A DNA stretch of 64,000 nt from Allobosea caraganae. Its GTDB lineage: Bacteria; Pseudomonadota; Alphaproteobacteria; Rhizobiales; Beijerinckiaceae. The stretch is from positions 365,740 to 429,739 of the forward strand of contig NZ_QQTO01000001.1 of NCBI RefSeq assembly GCF_003351345.1, written 5' to 3'. The notes under the pieces were generated by a model. The model ran no database searches and was not told the origin of the DNA. It was given only the letters and a program-made list of their open reading frames with translations. Both the position numbers and the translations under genes were made by a program. Below are positions 8,663 through 17,334 of this stretch, in pieces. Position 1 is the stretch's first letter; each line of letters begins with the position of its first letter.

Positions 8663-10015
8663 ATGGAAACTAGAGCCCCGATTCCGCTGGCTGTCCTCGT
8701 CGGCATCCAGACGCCGGATATCCTTGATGTTGCACACGAAGCCAGCCTCGAGGAGTTGGGGCGCCTGGTGAAAACCCTGGGCTATGAAGTGGTCGGCAGG
8801 GTATCGCAGAAGCGCGAGAGCACCGGCGCCGCGTTGCTGCTGGGCAGCGGGAAGCTTGCGGAACTGGCGGCGCTGACCGGCGGCACCGGTGTGGTCGGCT
8901 CGATGGCGCCGCCTCCGAAATCCAAGGCCCGGCAACGGTTTGAAGGCGCCAGCGAGACTGTCGACACGGTTCGGCCCGATCCGGATGCCACCCGCAAGCC
9001 TGAATTCGTCATCGTCGACCATGAGCTCTCGCCCAGCCAGATCCGCAACCTGGAACGCGCCACCGGCGCCGAGGTGCTGGACCGCACTGGCGTCATCGTC
9101 GAGATCTTCCACCGCCATGCCAACACCCGCGAGGCGAGGCTGCAGGTGGAGATGGCGCGTCTGAAATACGTGGCCCCCCGCATGCGGGAGTCTTCGGCAG
9201 GCGGCGGGCGTCAGCAGGGCCCGGGTGCCGGCGAAAGCACCCTGGACCTCGATCGCCGTAAGATCCGCGACCGGATCTCGGAGCTGAAGGACCAGCTGGA
9301 AGCGGTGCAGCGCGACGGCGACCAGCGTCGATCCGCCCGCCGCGACCAGTTGCGAGTGGCGCTGGTCGGCTACACCAATGCGGGCAAATCCTCGTTGATG
9401 CGCGTCCTCACCGGCAGCCAGGTGCTGGTAGAGGACAAGCTGTTCGCCACTCTCGACACCACTGTCCGCATTTTGCAGCCGGAGACCCGGCCCCGCGTGC
9501 TCGTCTCCGACACGGTCGGCTTCATCAAGCAACTGCCACATGACCTCGTCGCTTCGTTCCGCTCCACCCTGGCGGAGGCACTGGAAGCTTCGCTGCTGCT
9601 GTTTGTGGTCGACGCGTCGGACCCGACCTATGAAGCGCAGCTGGAGGTCAGCCGTAGTGTGCTGCGTGAGATCGGGGCGGATGTGGTGCCGTCCCGCCTT
9701 GTGCTCAACAAGCTGGATCTGGTGGACGCTGCCGGGCGCGCGGCTCTGATGGACAAGCATCCGGACGCGATCTTGCTGTCCGCCCACGCGCCTGAGGATG
9801 TGAGCGCGTTGCGGGACACCATCGTCGCCTTCTTCGAGGCGGCGATGGTGGAAGACGTGCTGGTGCTGCCTTATGCGAAACAAGGGCTGATCGGCGAGGT
9901 GTACGAAAGCGCGCGGGTCCTGTCCGAGGAACACAACGAGACTGGCCGCGTGCTGAAGGTGCGCGGCTTGCCAGGCGCCATCACACGGCTGCGGCGGACC
10001 CTTGCCGCACGCTGA
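8663..10015 (+). CDS. hflX: HflX-family GTPase
   Basis: 450 residues. The N-terminal HflX domain (~1-200) carries FVIVDHELSPSQIRNLE and LDRTGVIVEIFHRHANTREARLQVEMARLKY; the middle is a coiled coil rich in charged residues; the G domain shows GYTNAGKS (G1), SDTVGFI (G3), NKLD (G4) and a SAHAPED G5 region. HflX binds the ribosome 50S subunit and splits stalled or hibernating 70S ribosomes. Unusual here: a low-complexity insertion (~residues 70-110, GSMAPPPKSKARQRF...) in the N-domain, and no hfq nearby, although hflX usually sits beside hfq in this class. It follows a tRNA-Arg with a duplicated T-arm, so it may be a second, acquired copy. Confidence 0.88.
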   Translation: METRAPIPLAVLVGIQTPDILDVAHEASLEELGRLVKTLGYEVVGRVSQKRESTGAALLLGSGKLAELAALTGGTGVVGSMAPPPKSKARQRFEGASETVDTVRPDPDATRKPEFVIVDHELSPSQIRNLERATGAEVLDRTGVIVEIFHRHANTREARLQVEMARLKYVAPRMRESSAGGGRQQGPGAGESTLDLDRRKIRDRISELKDQLEAVQRDGDQRRSARRDQLRVALVGYTNAGKSSLMRVLTGSQVLVEDKLFATLDTTVRILQPETRPRVLVSDTVGFIKQLPHDLVASFRSTLAEALEASLLLFVVDASDPTYEAQLEVSRSVLREIGADVVPSRLVLNKLDLVDAAGRAALMDKHPDAILLSAHAPEDVSALRDTIVAFFEAAMVEDVLVLPYAKQGLIGEVYESARVLSEEHNETGRVLKVRGLPGAITRLRRTLAAR

Positions 10016-10080
10016 GCCTCCGATGTCGGGGGGCACATAGCGGGCATTGTGGAATGAATGAAGGCCTGCAGGAACGACCC

Positions 10081-10278
10081 GTGAGCGAGGCCGACGATCC
10101 GCAGATGCTGGCCCATATCGAAGCGAACGTCCGGCTTCCGAGCTTCAAGGAGTACGATGGTTCGCCAGTGGATAGAGCTGTGCAGTTGAAAAGGGCCTTG
10201 GACACGCTGCGCCTGAAACGGACGTTGCATCATCGTCCAACAGTGGCCATCGGCTTTGCGGCCAAGGCCTTGGCGTGA
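10081..10278 (+). CDS. Small hypothetical ORF downstream of hflX
   Basis: 65 codons from a GTG preceded by CAGGAA at a good distance; an ATG at 10054 in the same frame would give 74 residues but has a weaker leader. The product is acidic at the start and basic at the end, with no signal peptide, membrane segment or domain I recognise. Same strand as hflX and 65 nt away. It could easily be non-coding. Confidence 0.3.
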   Translation: MSEADDPQMLAHIEANVRLPSFKEYDGSPVDRAVQLKRALDTLRLKRTLHHRPTVAIGFAAKALA

Positions 10279-10284
10279 GCACGG

Positions 10285-10464
10285 CTAACGGAGCTTGGCG
10301 ATCCCGATGCCATCGAGTTTGGCGCGGTCTTTGATGGATTCTTCGCTGCGGGTCATCGCTTTCGAAATCGCCTTCAGTGCCATGCCCTTCTTGGCGAGCA
10401 ACTTTAGCTTCTCCAGTTCCTCATGCGTCCAGGGTTGGCGATGCCGTTCAAATCGCTCGGTCAC
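10285..10464 (-). CDS. Small Myb/SANT-like helix-turn-helix protein
   Basis: 59 residues from a GTG at 10464, chosen because GGAGCAGGAG lies just upstream on this strand and because the sequence before it is compositionally unlike protein. The body QPWTHEELEKLKLLAKKGM followed by AISKAMTRSEESIKDRA is a tryptophan-containing three-helix motif (WT.EE...L..LA..G....I...M.RS..SI..RA) common in small alphaproteobacterial SANT-like proteins. DNA binding is likely but not shown. It faces the preceding small ORF and is divergent from the sensor kinase. Confidence 0.65.
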   Translation of the reverse strand: MTERFERHRQPWTHEELEKLKLLAKKGMALKAISKAMTRSEESIKDRAKLDGIGIAKLR

Positions 10465-10799
10465 AATCTGCTCCTGCTCCCTGCCGGGACACCTCCGGCG
10501 TTCGCACCATCTATAGCAGTGATGGCGACGAATTTGGCCGCAGTATGGATGCGTGCTGAGCCCATCCGCTCGCTCGGCGCCATAAGCGGAACTTAGGCCG
10601 CCGTCAGAAAGCGGACTTTGAAAATCATTGCGTCTGCAATCGTGAAATCCGGAACGGATGTTAGATGCGTCCATCCGGGCCGCGCCCGGCAAGATGAGTC
10701 CCGAAGACCAGCCGCATCACATCGATCGTCAGATTTGCGCTGATTGTGGTACCCAGTCAGCGGACCGGCGCGGCCACTTGGCTGGTCGTGCGTGGCGAT
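10465..10799. other. Intergenic region upstream of the sensor kinase
   Basis: About 335 nt between the small HTH gene and the kinase, somewhat less GC-rich than the neighbours. No promoter stands out. Open frames through it lack ribosome-binding sites and protein-like composition. Confidence 0.4.
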
Positions 10800-12407
10800 A
10801 TGCGAGGTTCTGTGAGTTCATTCGAAACGATGCCCAGCGGGCTCTCGCCCCTGGCATCGCCGCCGACCCGATACCAGCTTCGGCTAGCGGCGAGCCTGTC
10901 CGCGCTGCTGGTCCTGGCGCTGCTCGTGACCGCGCCTTACGCTCGCCAGCCGGCCGCCAGCACCGAGGCCCTGCTGCCGGCCTACGCCGCAGCCGTGCTC
11001 GTCGTCGAGTTGCTCACCGCGGCGCTGCTCATGGCTCTGTTCTACGTGCAGCGTTCCCGGGCGATGCTGCTGCTCGCGGTGGGCTATCTGCTATCGGGCG
11101 TGATGGCGGTGCCGTGGGCGTTGACCTTTCCCGGCGTGTTCGATGCGCTCATGCTCGACGGCGCCTTGCAGGGTACCGCTTCGATTGCGGCGATCAGGCG
11201 TCTGAGCTTTCCGCTTTTCGTAATCGCCTATGCTGTCCTGTCCGATCGCGAGTTCCCGTCGGGCTCCGCGCCAAGGATCATCCTTGGCAGCATCGCCAGC
11301 GTCCTGGCCGTCGTGGCCCTCGCCACGTGGTTCATCGTCTCGCACGACGATGCGCTGCCGCAATTTATGGTCGATGCGCACAATGTCAGCGGGCTGTGGC
11401 GCTTCGTACCGGCGGCGGCCGTGGCCCTGTACGGTGTCGGCCTGATTGCGCTGGGCCTGCGCCGGCGCTCGATGCTCGACATCTGGCTGATGGTCGTGCT
11501 GTTCACGCTGCTGATCGAGATCCTGCTGATCTCCTATATCAGCGGGGGCATCCGGCTCAGCGTCGGATGGTGGGCCGGAAGGTTCTACGGATTGACCTCA
11601 GCCAGCCTCGTGTTGCTCGTTCTCCTGTCGGAGGCAACCACGGTCCATGCTCGGCTGGCGCGCTCGGTCTTGGCCGAACGCCGGGCCCGCCAGAACCGGC
11701 TGACCGCCATGGAGGCGCTCTCGGCCTCGATCGCGCACGAGGTCAACCAGCCACTCGCCAGCATGGTAACCAACGCCTCGGCGGGGCTGCGTTGGCTCGA
11801 GCGCGATCAGCCCCATATCGACGAGGCGAAGGCGGCGTTCGGACGGATCGTCACGGAAGGTCACCACGCCAGCAAGGTCGTCACCGGCATCCGCACCATG
11901 TTTTTGAAGGGAGCTCAGGAGCGTGTGCCGCTCGATCTCAATCATCTCATCGACGCCGTGCTGACCCAGTGCAACGATGAAGCCAGACTCGGCCGCATCT
12001 CGGTCTCGACCGCGTTGGAGGCTGATCTGCCCCCCGTCATCGGCAATCCCGTGCAGTTGCGGCAGGTGGTCACGAACCTGGTCGACAATGCCGTCGACGC
12101 CATGCGCGGCACCGCCGAACCGCGCTTCCTGCGCGTCACCTCGCAACGCCATGAGTTCGGCGAGGTGCTCGTCGCCATCGCCGATAGCGGGGCTGGTTTG
12201 GCGGGGGTCGACAAGGATCGTATATTCGAGCCTTTCTTCACGACCAAGCCGGATGGGATGGGAATGGGGCTGATGTTCTGCCAGTCGACCATCGAGGCCC
12301 ATGGCGGGCGGCTATGGGCGGTTGACGACGTGCCGCGGGGGGCCATTTTCCGGTTCACTCTGCCAGCCCCTGCAACGGCGCCGCGCTCTTCTGAGCCGAT
12401 CCGATGA
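10800..12407 (+). CDS. Membrane sensor histidine kinase with MASE4-like sensor domain
   Basis: About 535 residues from ATG 10800 (GTG 10746 and ATG 10830 are alternatives; none has a strong ribosome-binding site). The N-terminal ~270 residues form about eight transmembrane segments of the MASE4 type. The HisKA phosphoacceptor is SASIAHEVNQPLASMVTNAS, followed by the ATPase motifs LVDNAVDAM (N box), IADSGAGLAG (G1), FEPFFTTKPDGMGMGL (F/G2) and the end EAHGGRLWA. The EVNQPL H-box groups it with FixL/DctB-type kinases. It overlaps the next regulator by 4 nt (ATGA), so the pair is a two-component system. The signal is unknown. Confidence 0.9.
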   Translation: MRGSVSSFETMPSGLSPLASPPTRYQLRLAASLSALLVLALLVTAPYARQPAASTEALLPAYAAAVLVVELLTAALLMALFYVQRSRAMLLLAVGYLLSGVMAVPWALTFPGVFDALMLDGALQGTASIAAIRRLSFPLFVIAYAVLSDREFPSGSAPRIILGSIASVLAVVALATWFIVSHDDALPQFMVDAHNVSGLWRFVPAAAVALYGVGLIALGLRRRSMLDIWLMVVLFTLLIEILLISYISGGIRLSVGWWAGRFYGLTSASLVLLVLLSEATTVHARLARSVLAERRARQNRLTAMEALSASIAHEVNQPLASMVTNASAGLRWLERDQPHIDEAKAAFGRIVTEGHHASKVVTGIRTMFLKGAQERVPLDLNHLIDAVLTQCNDEARLGRISVSTALEADLPPVIGNPVQLRQVVTNLVDNAVDAMRGTAEPRFLRVTSQRHEFGEVLVAIADSGAGLAGVDKDRIFEPFFTTKPDGMGMGLMFCQSTIEAHGGRLWAVDDVPRGAIFRFTLPAPATAPRSSEPIR

Positions 12408-13051
12408 GCGCAGATCGGTCCATCGTCTTCGTCGTCGATGACGACCCCGCGATGCGGGTCTCGTTGGAAAGCCTGCTGCGGTCGGTCGGCTATTCGGTCG
12501 CGTCTTTCGAGTCGGCGCGCGACTTTACCCTGATGCAACGCCCGGACCTGCCGGGTTGCCTGGTGCTCGATGTCAGGCTGCCGGGCCTGAGCGGACTCGA
12601 ATTCCAGCGCGAGCTGGGTCGCTCCGCCAATCCGCTGCCTATCGTCTTCATCACCGGCCATGGCGATGTGCCCATGTCGGTCGCCGCGATGAAGGCCGGC
12701 GCCGTCGAATTCCTGACCAAGCCCTTCCGCGACCAGGAGTTGCTCGACGGTGTGCACCGCGCGATCGAGCTCGACCGGCGCGCGCGCGCCAAGGCCACTA
12801 TGCTGGCCGAACTGCGTGCCCGTGCGGCAACGATGACGCCACGCGAGCGCGAGATTTTGCCGCTCGTCGCGGCCGGCCAGATGAACAAGCAGATCGCGCA
12901 GGCGCTTCAGCTCAGCGAGGTCACCGTCAAGGTGCATCGCGCCCAGGTCATGCAGAAGCTGCGGGCGAAAACGGTGGCCGATCTCGTGCGCATCGCGGAT
13001 CGGTTGGCGGCCGATGCGGATGCGAACCAGCCGGACGACACCAGAGTATAA
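12404..13051 (+). CDS. FixJ/NarL-type response regulator (REC + LuxR HTH)
   Basis: 215 residues. The receiver begins FVVDDDPAM with the phosphoacceptor Asp at about residue 56 (LVLDVRLPGLSG) and the conserved TKPF lysine. The C-terminal LuxR-type HTH contains MTPREREILPLVAAGQMNKQIA and LSEVTVKVHRAQVMQKL. It is a phosphorylation-controlled transcription factor coupled to the kinase by the ATGA overlap. The TAA stop lies in an AGTATAATTG box that recurs after the next gene. Confidence 0.93.
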   Translation: MSADRSIVFVVDDDPAMRVSLESLLRSVGYSVASFESARDFTLMQRPDLPGCLVLDVRLPGLSGLEFQRELGRSANPLPIVFITGHGDVPMSVAAMKAGAVEFLTKPFRDQELLDGVHRAIELDRRARAKATMLAELRARAATMTPREREILPLVAAGQMNKQIAQALQLSEVTVKVHRAQVMQKLRAKTVADLVRIADRLAADADANQPDDTRV

Positions 13052-13055
13052 TTGT
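13046..13055 (+). promoter_or_regulatory. AGTATAATTG box, copy 1
   Basis: Contains a perfect TATAAT hexamer (13047-13052), rare in such GC-rich DNA, about 100 nt upstream of the lone receiver gene. A near-identical box (AGTATAATTG then yyCCG) lies at 13598-13607. No good -35 is visible at 17 nt, so it may be a binding site rather than a sigma-70 promoter. Confidence 0.35.
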
Positions 13056-13150
13056 CCCGGTCCGTCGGCTTTTCCATGCTCGGGGTCATCCGAACCCACG
13101 AGGCCGCTGCGACGTCCACCCGCGGCCTCGTGCATAACAGAAGCCGACGG

Positions 13151-13519
13151 ATGCCCGGGAACGCCTTGATCGCCGTGGTCGACGACGACGCCTCGGCTCG
13201 TGATGCGCTGGTGGACCTCGTCAGGGCGATGGGCTTCGGTGCCGCGGGCTTTCGGAGCGCGCCCGATTTCCTGGGCTCGAAGCTCCTGCCGCAGTCGGAC
13301 TGCGTGATCGTCGACATGCGGATGCCTGGGATGGGCGGGATCGAGCTGTACGCCCACTTGTGCGCGAGTGGAATCGCGATCCCGACCGTGCTCGTGACGG
13401 CCTATCCGGATGAGGCGACGCGGAAGCATGCGCGCGAGATCGGGATCGGCTTCTATCTGTCGAAGCCATGCGACCCGGACGAACTGCTGCACTGTCTCGC
13501 GCAGTTGCGCAGCCGTTGA
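13151..13519 (+). CDS. Single-domain response regulator (receiver only)
   Basis: 122 residues from ATG 13151; an upstream TTG in frame adds 33 residues that do not look like a receiver. It starts IAVVDDDASARDAL, has the phosphoacceptor Asp at about residue 55 (VIVDMRMPGMGG) and the switch SKPCDPDEL, where the usual F/Y after KP is Cys. There is no output domain. It follows the kinase/FixJ pair by 100 nt and may act as a phosphate sink or a competing target for the same kinase. Confidence 0.88.
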   Translation: MPGNALIAVVDDDASARDALVDLVRAMGFGAAGFRSAPDFLGSKLLPQSDCVIVDMRMPGMGGIELYAHLCASGIAIPTVLVTAYPDEATRKHAREIGIGFYLSKPCDPDELLHCLAQLRSR

Positions 13520-13870
13520 GGCGGCCGTTCGCCACGCGGTCCCGGTTCCGGTTCCAGCACGCCGCCTATCCCCGGGCAGGAGCTGCGCGACACCTCAGTA
13601 TAATTGCTCCGACCCGCTACCCGTTCGTAACACTTCGCCATCGTTAGAACGGATAGCGATGAATGTCAGCACCGGCCATCCCGGCCAGCACGCGGTCTCC
13701 GCACCATTCCCCAGTCTTTCGCCATGCCGGCTGCTTGGGACCAGAACAGCGTTGGCGCTGCGGCAGGCCCGCAGGCGCGAGGCCGGTTGCCGATTTCGAA
13801 TTCGCGAAACTGACTGCGCCTCGCGCGCGTCAGCTCGACCCATCGATCCATCGCCACAGGGATAATCGAC
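13520..13870. other. Intergenic region upstream of the amidohydrolase operon
   Basis: About 350 nt without a supportable gene. It holds a second AGTATAATTG box at 13598-13607, followed by TCCGACCCGC, which echoes the first at 13046. The promoter for the six-gene operon starting at 13871 is probably here. Reading frames through it are poor. Confidence 0.45.
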
Positions 13871-14521
13871 ATGCCAACCGCCAAACCGCTGCCGGGCAAA
13901 GCCCTGCTGACACCTCAGGATCACACGCTGATCCTGATCGACTTCCAGTCTCAGATGTCCTTCGCGACCAAGTCGATCGACGCCGTCGCACTGCGCAACA
14001 ACGCGGCGCTGATCTCCCATGCCGCCGCCGGCTTCGGCGTCTCGACCATCCTGACCACCGTCGCCGAGAAGAGCTTCTCCGGCCCGATGTTCGAGGAGAT
14101 CACCGCGGCCTTCCCGGGCCAGGCGCTGCTCGACCGGACCTCGATGAACACCTGGGAGGACGCCGCGGTGATCGCGCGCGTCAACGAGATCGGCAAGCCG
14201 CGCATCGTGCTGGCCGGGCTCTGGACAGGCGTCTGCATCGTCGGCCCGGCGCTTTCGGCCATCGAGCAGGGCTTCGAGGTCTATGTCATCGCCGATGCCT
14301 GCGGCGACGTCTCGGATGAGGCGCATGAGCGCGCCATGGAGCGCATGATCCAGGCCGGCGCGCGGCCGATGACGGCGCTGCAATACCTCCTCGAGCTGCA
14401 GCGCGACTGGGCCCGCACCGGAACCTACGAGCTGACCACCGGCATCGCCAAGAAGTTCGGCGGCGCCTACGGGCTCGGCATCATCTACGCCAAGAGCATG
14501 TTCGGCGCGCACGAAGGCTAA
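13871..14521 (+). CDS. Isochorismatase-family hydrolase, YcaC-like
   Basis: 216 residues in the cysteine-hydrolase fold. The catalytic Asp is in LILIDFQSQM, the Lys in TTVAEKSFSG and the nucleophile Cys in LAGLWTGVCIVGPALSAIEQGF, the order seen in YcaC/nicotinamidase-type enzymes. The substrate is unknown; isochorismate itself is unlikely for this subgroup. It is the first gene of a tightly packed operon with XapX, an amidohydrolase, DoxX, an MFS exporter and a porin. A hydrolase of amide-like substrates would fit such a setting. Confidence 0.88.
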   Translation: MPTAKPLPGKALLTPQDHTLILIDFQSQMSFATKSIDAVALRNNAALISHAAAGFGVSTILTTVAEKSFSGPMFEEITAAFPGQALLDRTSMNTWEDAAVIARVNEIGKPRIVLAGLWTGVCIVGPALSAIEQGFEVYVIADACGDVSDEAHERAMERMIQAGARPMTALQYLLELQRDWARTGTYELTTGIAKKFGGAYGLGIIYAKSMFGAHEG

Positions 14522-14609
14522 GTGTCGCAGTGCGCCGGCCCCTCAGGGACCGGCGCGCTCCTTACACCGTTCAAACCATCGACTCGCTGCCACCCGCCCG
14601 GAGGGTGAT

Positions 14610-14894
14610 ATGAAGCTCTACGTCATGGCTCTGGGCGCCGGCCTCCTCGTCGGCGTCATCTACAGCCTGCTCAACGTCCGCTCGCCGGCGCCGCCGGTGG
14701 TGGCGCTGATCGGCCTGCTCGGCATCCTCGCCGGCGAGCAGATCGTGCCGATCGCCAAGCGCGTGATAGCCGGCGAAAGGCTCAGCCTCGGCTGGCTCAG
14801 GAGCGAATGCGGCGAGCACGTCTTCGGCGCCCTGCCGGCGCGGCCCGCGGCCAAGGATGGCGAGCGCGACACGTCCGGGAGCGCCCGGTCATGA
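14610..14894 (+). CDS. XapX domain-containing small membrane protein (DUF1427-like)
   Basis: 94 residues. Two membrane segments at the N-terminus (LYVMALGAGLLVGVIYSLLNV and VVALIGLLGILAGEQIVP), with the RSPAPPVVALIGLLG signature of the XapX family, then a soluble tail. Family function is not established; members sit beside hydrolases. A good GGAGG lies before the ATG, and its stop overlaps the amidohydrolase ATG (ATGA). Confidence 0.85.
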   Translation: MKLYVMALGAGLLVGVIYSLLNVRSPAPPVVALIGLLGILAGEQIVPIAKRVIAGERLSLGWLRSECGEHVFGALPARPAAKDGERDTSGSARS

Positions 14895-16858
14895 ACCCGA
14901 CACGCAGGCAGGCCGCCATCGGCGGCGCGGCCGGCGCCTTGTCGGCCCTTCTCGGCGGTTCAGCCGCAGCCCAGACCTCAGGCTCAGGAGCCAGCGCCAT
15001 GACAGCCGACCTCATCCTGGTGAACGGCCGCTTCACCACGCTCGACCAGAGCAATCCGAACCCGCAGGCGGTGGCGATCGCGGGCGGGCGCTTCCTCGGC
15101 GCCGGCACCGAGCAGGACATGCGGGCGCTGGCCGGCCCGGCGACCGAGATCATCGACCTCGGCGGCCGACGCGCCGTGCCCGGCCTGATCGACAGCCACA
15201 TGCACATCATCCGCGGCGGGCTGAACTTCAACATGGAGCTGCGCTGGGACGGGGTGCGCTCCCTCAGTCAGGCCATGGAGATGCTGAAGAAGCAGGTCGC
15301 GGTGACGCCGCCGCCGCAATGGGTGCGCGTCGTCGGCGGCTTCACCGAGCATCAATTCGCCGAGAAGCGCCTGCCGACGCTGGACGAGATCAACGCGATC
15401 GCACCGGACACGCCGGTTTTCATCCTGCACCTCTACGACCGCGCCCTGCTGAACGGCGCGGCTCTGCGCGCCGTCGGCTACGACAAGGACACGCCGAACC
15501 CGCCCGGCGGCGAGATCCTGCGCGACAATGCCGGCAACCCGACCGGGCTGCTCCTGGCCAAGCCGAACGCCTCGATCCTCTACGCCACCCTGGCCAAGGG
15601 CCCGAAGCTGCCGCCGGAATACCAGCTCAACTCGACGCGGCATTTCATGCGCGAGATGAACCGGCTCGGCGTCACCACGGTGATCGATGCCGGTGGCGGC
15701 TTCCAGAACTACCCGGAAGACTACGCCATCATCGAGAAGCTGCATGCCGATGGCGAGCTGACGCTGCGCATCGCCTACAACCTCTTCACCCAGAAGCCGA
15801 AGCAGGAACTGGCCGATTTCGAGAGCTGGTCGAAGCAGGTCAAGCCGGGGCAGGGCGACGATCTCTACCGCCATAACGGCGCCGGCGAGATGCTGGTCTA
15901 CTCCGCCGCCGATTTCGAGGATTTCCGGGTCGAGCGCCCGGACATGCCGTCGTCGATGGAGGGCGATCTCGAACCGGTCGTGCGGCTACTCGCCCAGAAC
16001 CGCTGGCCCTGGCGCCTGCACGCCACCTATAACGAGACGATCACGCGGGCGCTCGACGTCTTCGAGAAGGTCAACCGCGACGTGCCGCTGCAGGGCCTGC
16101 ACTGGTTCTTCGACCATTGCGAGACCATCACCGACCGCAATATCGACCGCATCGCCGCGCTCGGCGGCGGCATCGCCGTGCAGCATCGCATGAGCTTCCA
16201 GGGCGAGTATTTCGTCGAGCGCTACGGCGCCAAGGCCGCCGAGCGCACTCCGCCGATCGCGCGCATGCTGGAGGCCGGCGTGCCGGTCGGCGCCGGCACC
16301 GACGCCACCCGCGTCGCCAGCTACAACCCCTGGGTCTCGCTGGCCTGGCTCGTCACCGGCAAGACGCTGGGCGGGTTGAAACTCTATCCGCAGCGCAACC
16401 TGCTCGACCGCGAGAGCGCGCTCAGGCTCTGGACGCAGGCCAATACCTGGTTCTCGACCGAGGAAGGCAAGAAGGGCCAGATCAAAGCCGGTCAACTTGC
16501 CGATCTCGTCGTGCTCGACCGCGACTACATGTCGGTGCCGGAGGACGAGATCCAGGATATCGAGAGCGTGCTCACCCTGCTCGGCGGCAAGCCGGTCCAT
16601 GGCACCGGCGATTATGCCGGTCTGGCGCCGCCGCTGCCGCCGGCCATGCCGGATTGGTCGCCGGTCAGGAGCTTCGGCGGCTACCAGAAGCGCGCCGCGC
16701 TGGACGACCGCAAATATGCCTTCGCGGCTTCGTGCGGTTGCGCCAGCGCCTGCGGCGTCCATGGCCACGCCCATACCGGCGTGCTCGCGGCCGCCGCTCC
16801 GGCGCGTGACGAAGGCGCCTTCTGGGGCGCACTCGGCTGTTCCTGCTGGGCCTTCTGA
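14891..16858 (+). CDS. Tat-exported amidohydrolase, YtcJ-like, with Cys/His-rich C-terminal tail
   Basis: 655 residues from the ATG that overlaps the XapX stop. The N-terminus TRRQAAIGGAAGALSALL is a twin-arginine signal, so it is probably exported folded. The amidohydrolase core shows the beta-sandwich start (ILVNGRFTTLD), GLIDSHMHI for the metal-binding His-x-His, HWFFDHCETITD and AGTDATRVASYNPW near the late Asp ligand. The last ~45 residues hold CGCASACGVHGHAH and then CSC, an extension that could bind metal and that I do not recognise. Substrate unknown. The next gene is a DoxX protein 29 nt away. Confidence 0.9.
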   Translation: MNPTRRQAAIGGAAGALSALLGGSAAAQTSGSGASAMTADLILVNGRFTTLDQSNPNPQAVAIAGGRFLGAGTEQDMRALAGPATEIIDLGGRRAVPGLIDSHMHIIRGGLNFNMELRWDGVRSLSQAMEMLKKQVAVTPPPQWVRVVGGFTEHQFAEKRLPTLDEINAIAPDTPVFILHLYDRALLNGAALRAVGYDKDTPNPPGGEILRDNAGNPTGLLLAKPNASILYATLAKGPKLPPEYQLNSTRHFMREMNRLGVTTVIDAGGGFQNYPEDYAIIEKLHADGELTLRIAYNLFTQKPKQELADFESWSKQVKPGQGDDLYRHNGAGEMLVYSAADFEDFRVERPDMPSSMEGDLEPVVRLLAQNRWPWRLHATYNETITRALDVFEKVNRDVPLQGLHWFFDHCETITDRNIDRIAALGGGIAVQHRMSFQGEYFVERYGAKAAERTPPIARMLEAGVPVGAGTDATRVASYNPWVSLAWLVTGKTLGGLKLYPQRNLLDRESALRLWTQANTWFSTEEGKKGQIKAGQLADLVVLDRDYMSVPEDEIQDIESVLTLLGGKPVHGTGDYAGLAPPLPPAMPDWSPVRSFGGYQKRAALDDRKYAFAASCGCASACGVHGHAHTGVLAAAAPARDEGAFWGALGCSCWAF

Positions 16859-16887
16859 GCGACAGATGTCATCGAAGGATTTGCGCC

Positions 16888-17334
16888 ATGCCGGCCTCGC
16901 CGCTCTCCGCCATCCAGCAGGCCGTTGAAAACCTGCTCGGCCAGTCCTGGCTGGCGCTCCTCGCCCGCTTCGCGGTCGCGCTGCCCTTCCTGCTCAGCGG
17001 CATCGCCAAGCTCGCCGATCTCGGTGGCGCGACGGCCGAGGTCCGGGGCCTGACCGGGTTCGAGCCCGCCGCGCTCTTCGCCGTGCTGGTCATCGTCACC
17101 CAGCTCGGCGGTTCCGCCCTGCTGATTGCCGGCGGGCGCCATGCCTGGATCGGCGCGGCCGCTCTTGCCGGCTTCACTGCCATCGCGACGCTCTTCGCCC
17201 ATGCCTTCTGGCTGAAGCCCGCGGGCGAGCGCTTCCTGCACCAGAACATCTTCTTCGAGCATGTCTCGATCATCGGCGGCCTCGCCCTGCTGGCGGTGCT
17301 CGCCTCCCGCTCCGCCGGAGGCGCACGATCCTGA
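16888..17334 (+). CDS. DoxX-family membrane protein
   Basis: 148 residues with four membrane segments: LLARFAVALPFLLSGIAKL (the hallmark SGIAKL), LFAVLVIVTQLGGSALLIA, WIGAAALAGFTAIATLF and IGGLALLAVLA. DoxX proteins are linked to quinone or redox partners in several systems, but the role of this one is unknown. It overlaps the MFS gene by one base (TGATG), showing translational coupling. Confidence 0.9.
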   Translation: MPASPLSAIQQAVENLLGQSWLALLARFAVALPFLLSGIAKLADLGGATAEVRGLTGFEPAALFAVLVIVTQLGGSALLIAGGRHAWIGAAALAGFTAIATLFAHAFWLKPAGERFLHQNIFFEHVSIIGGLALLAVLASRSAGGARS

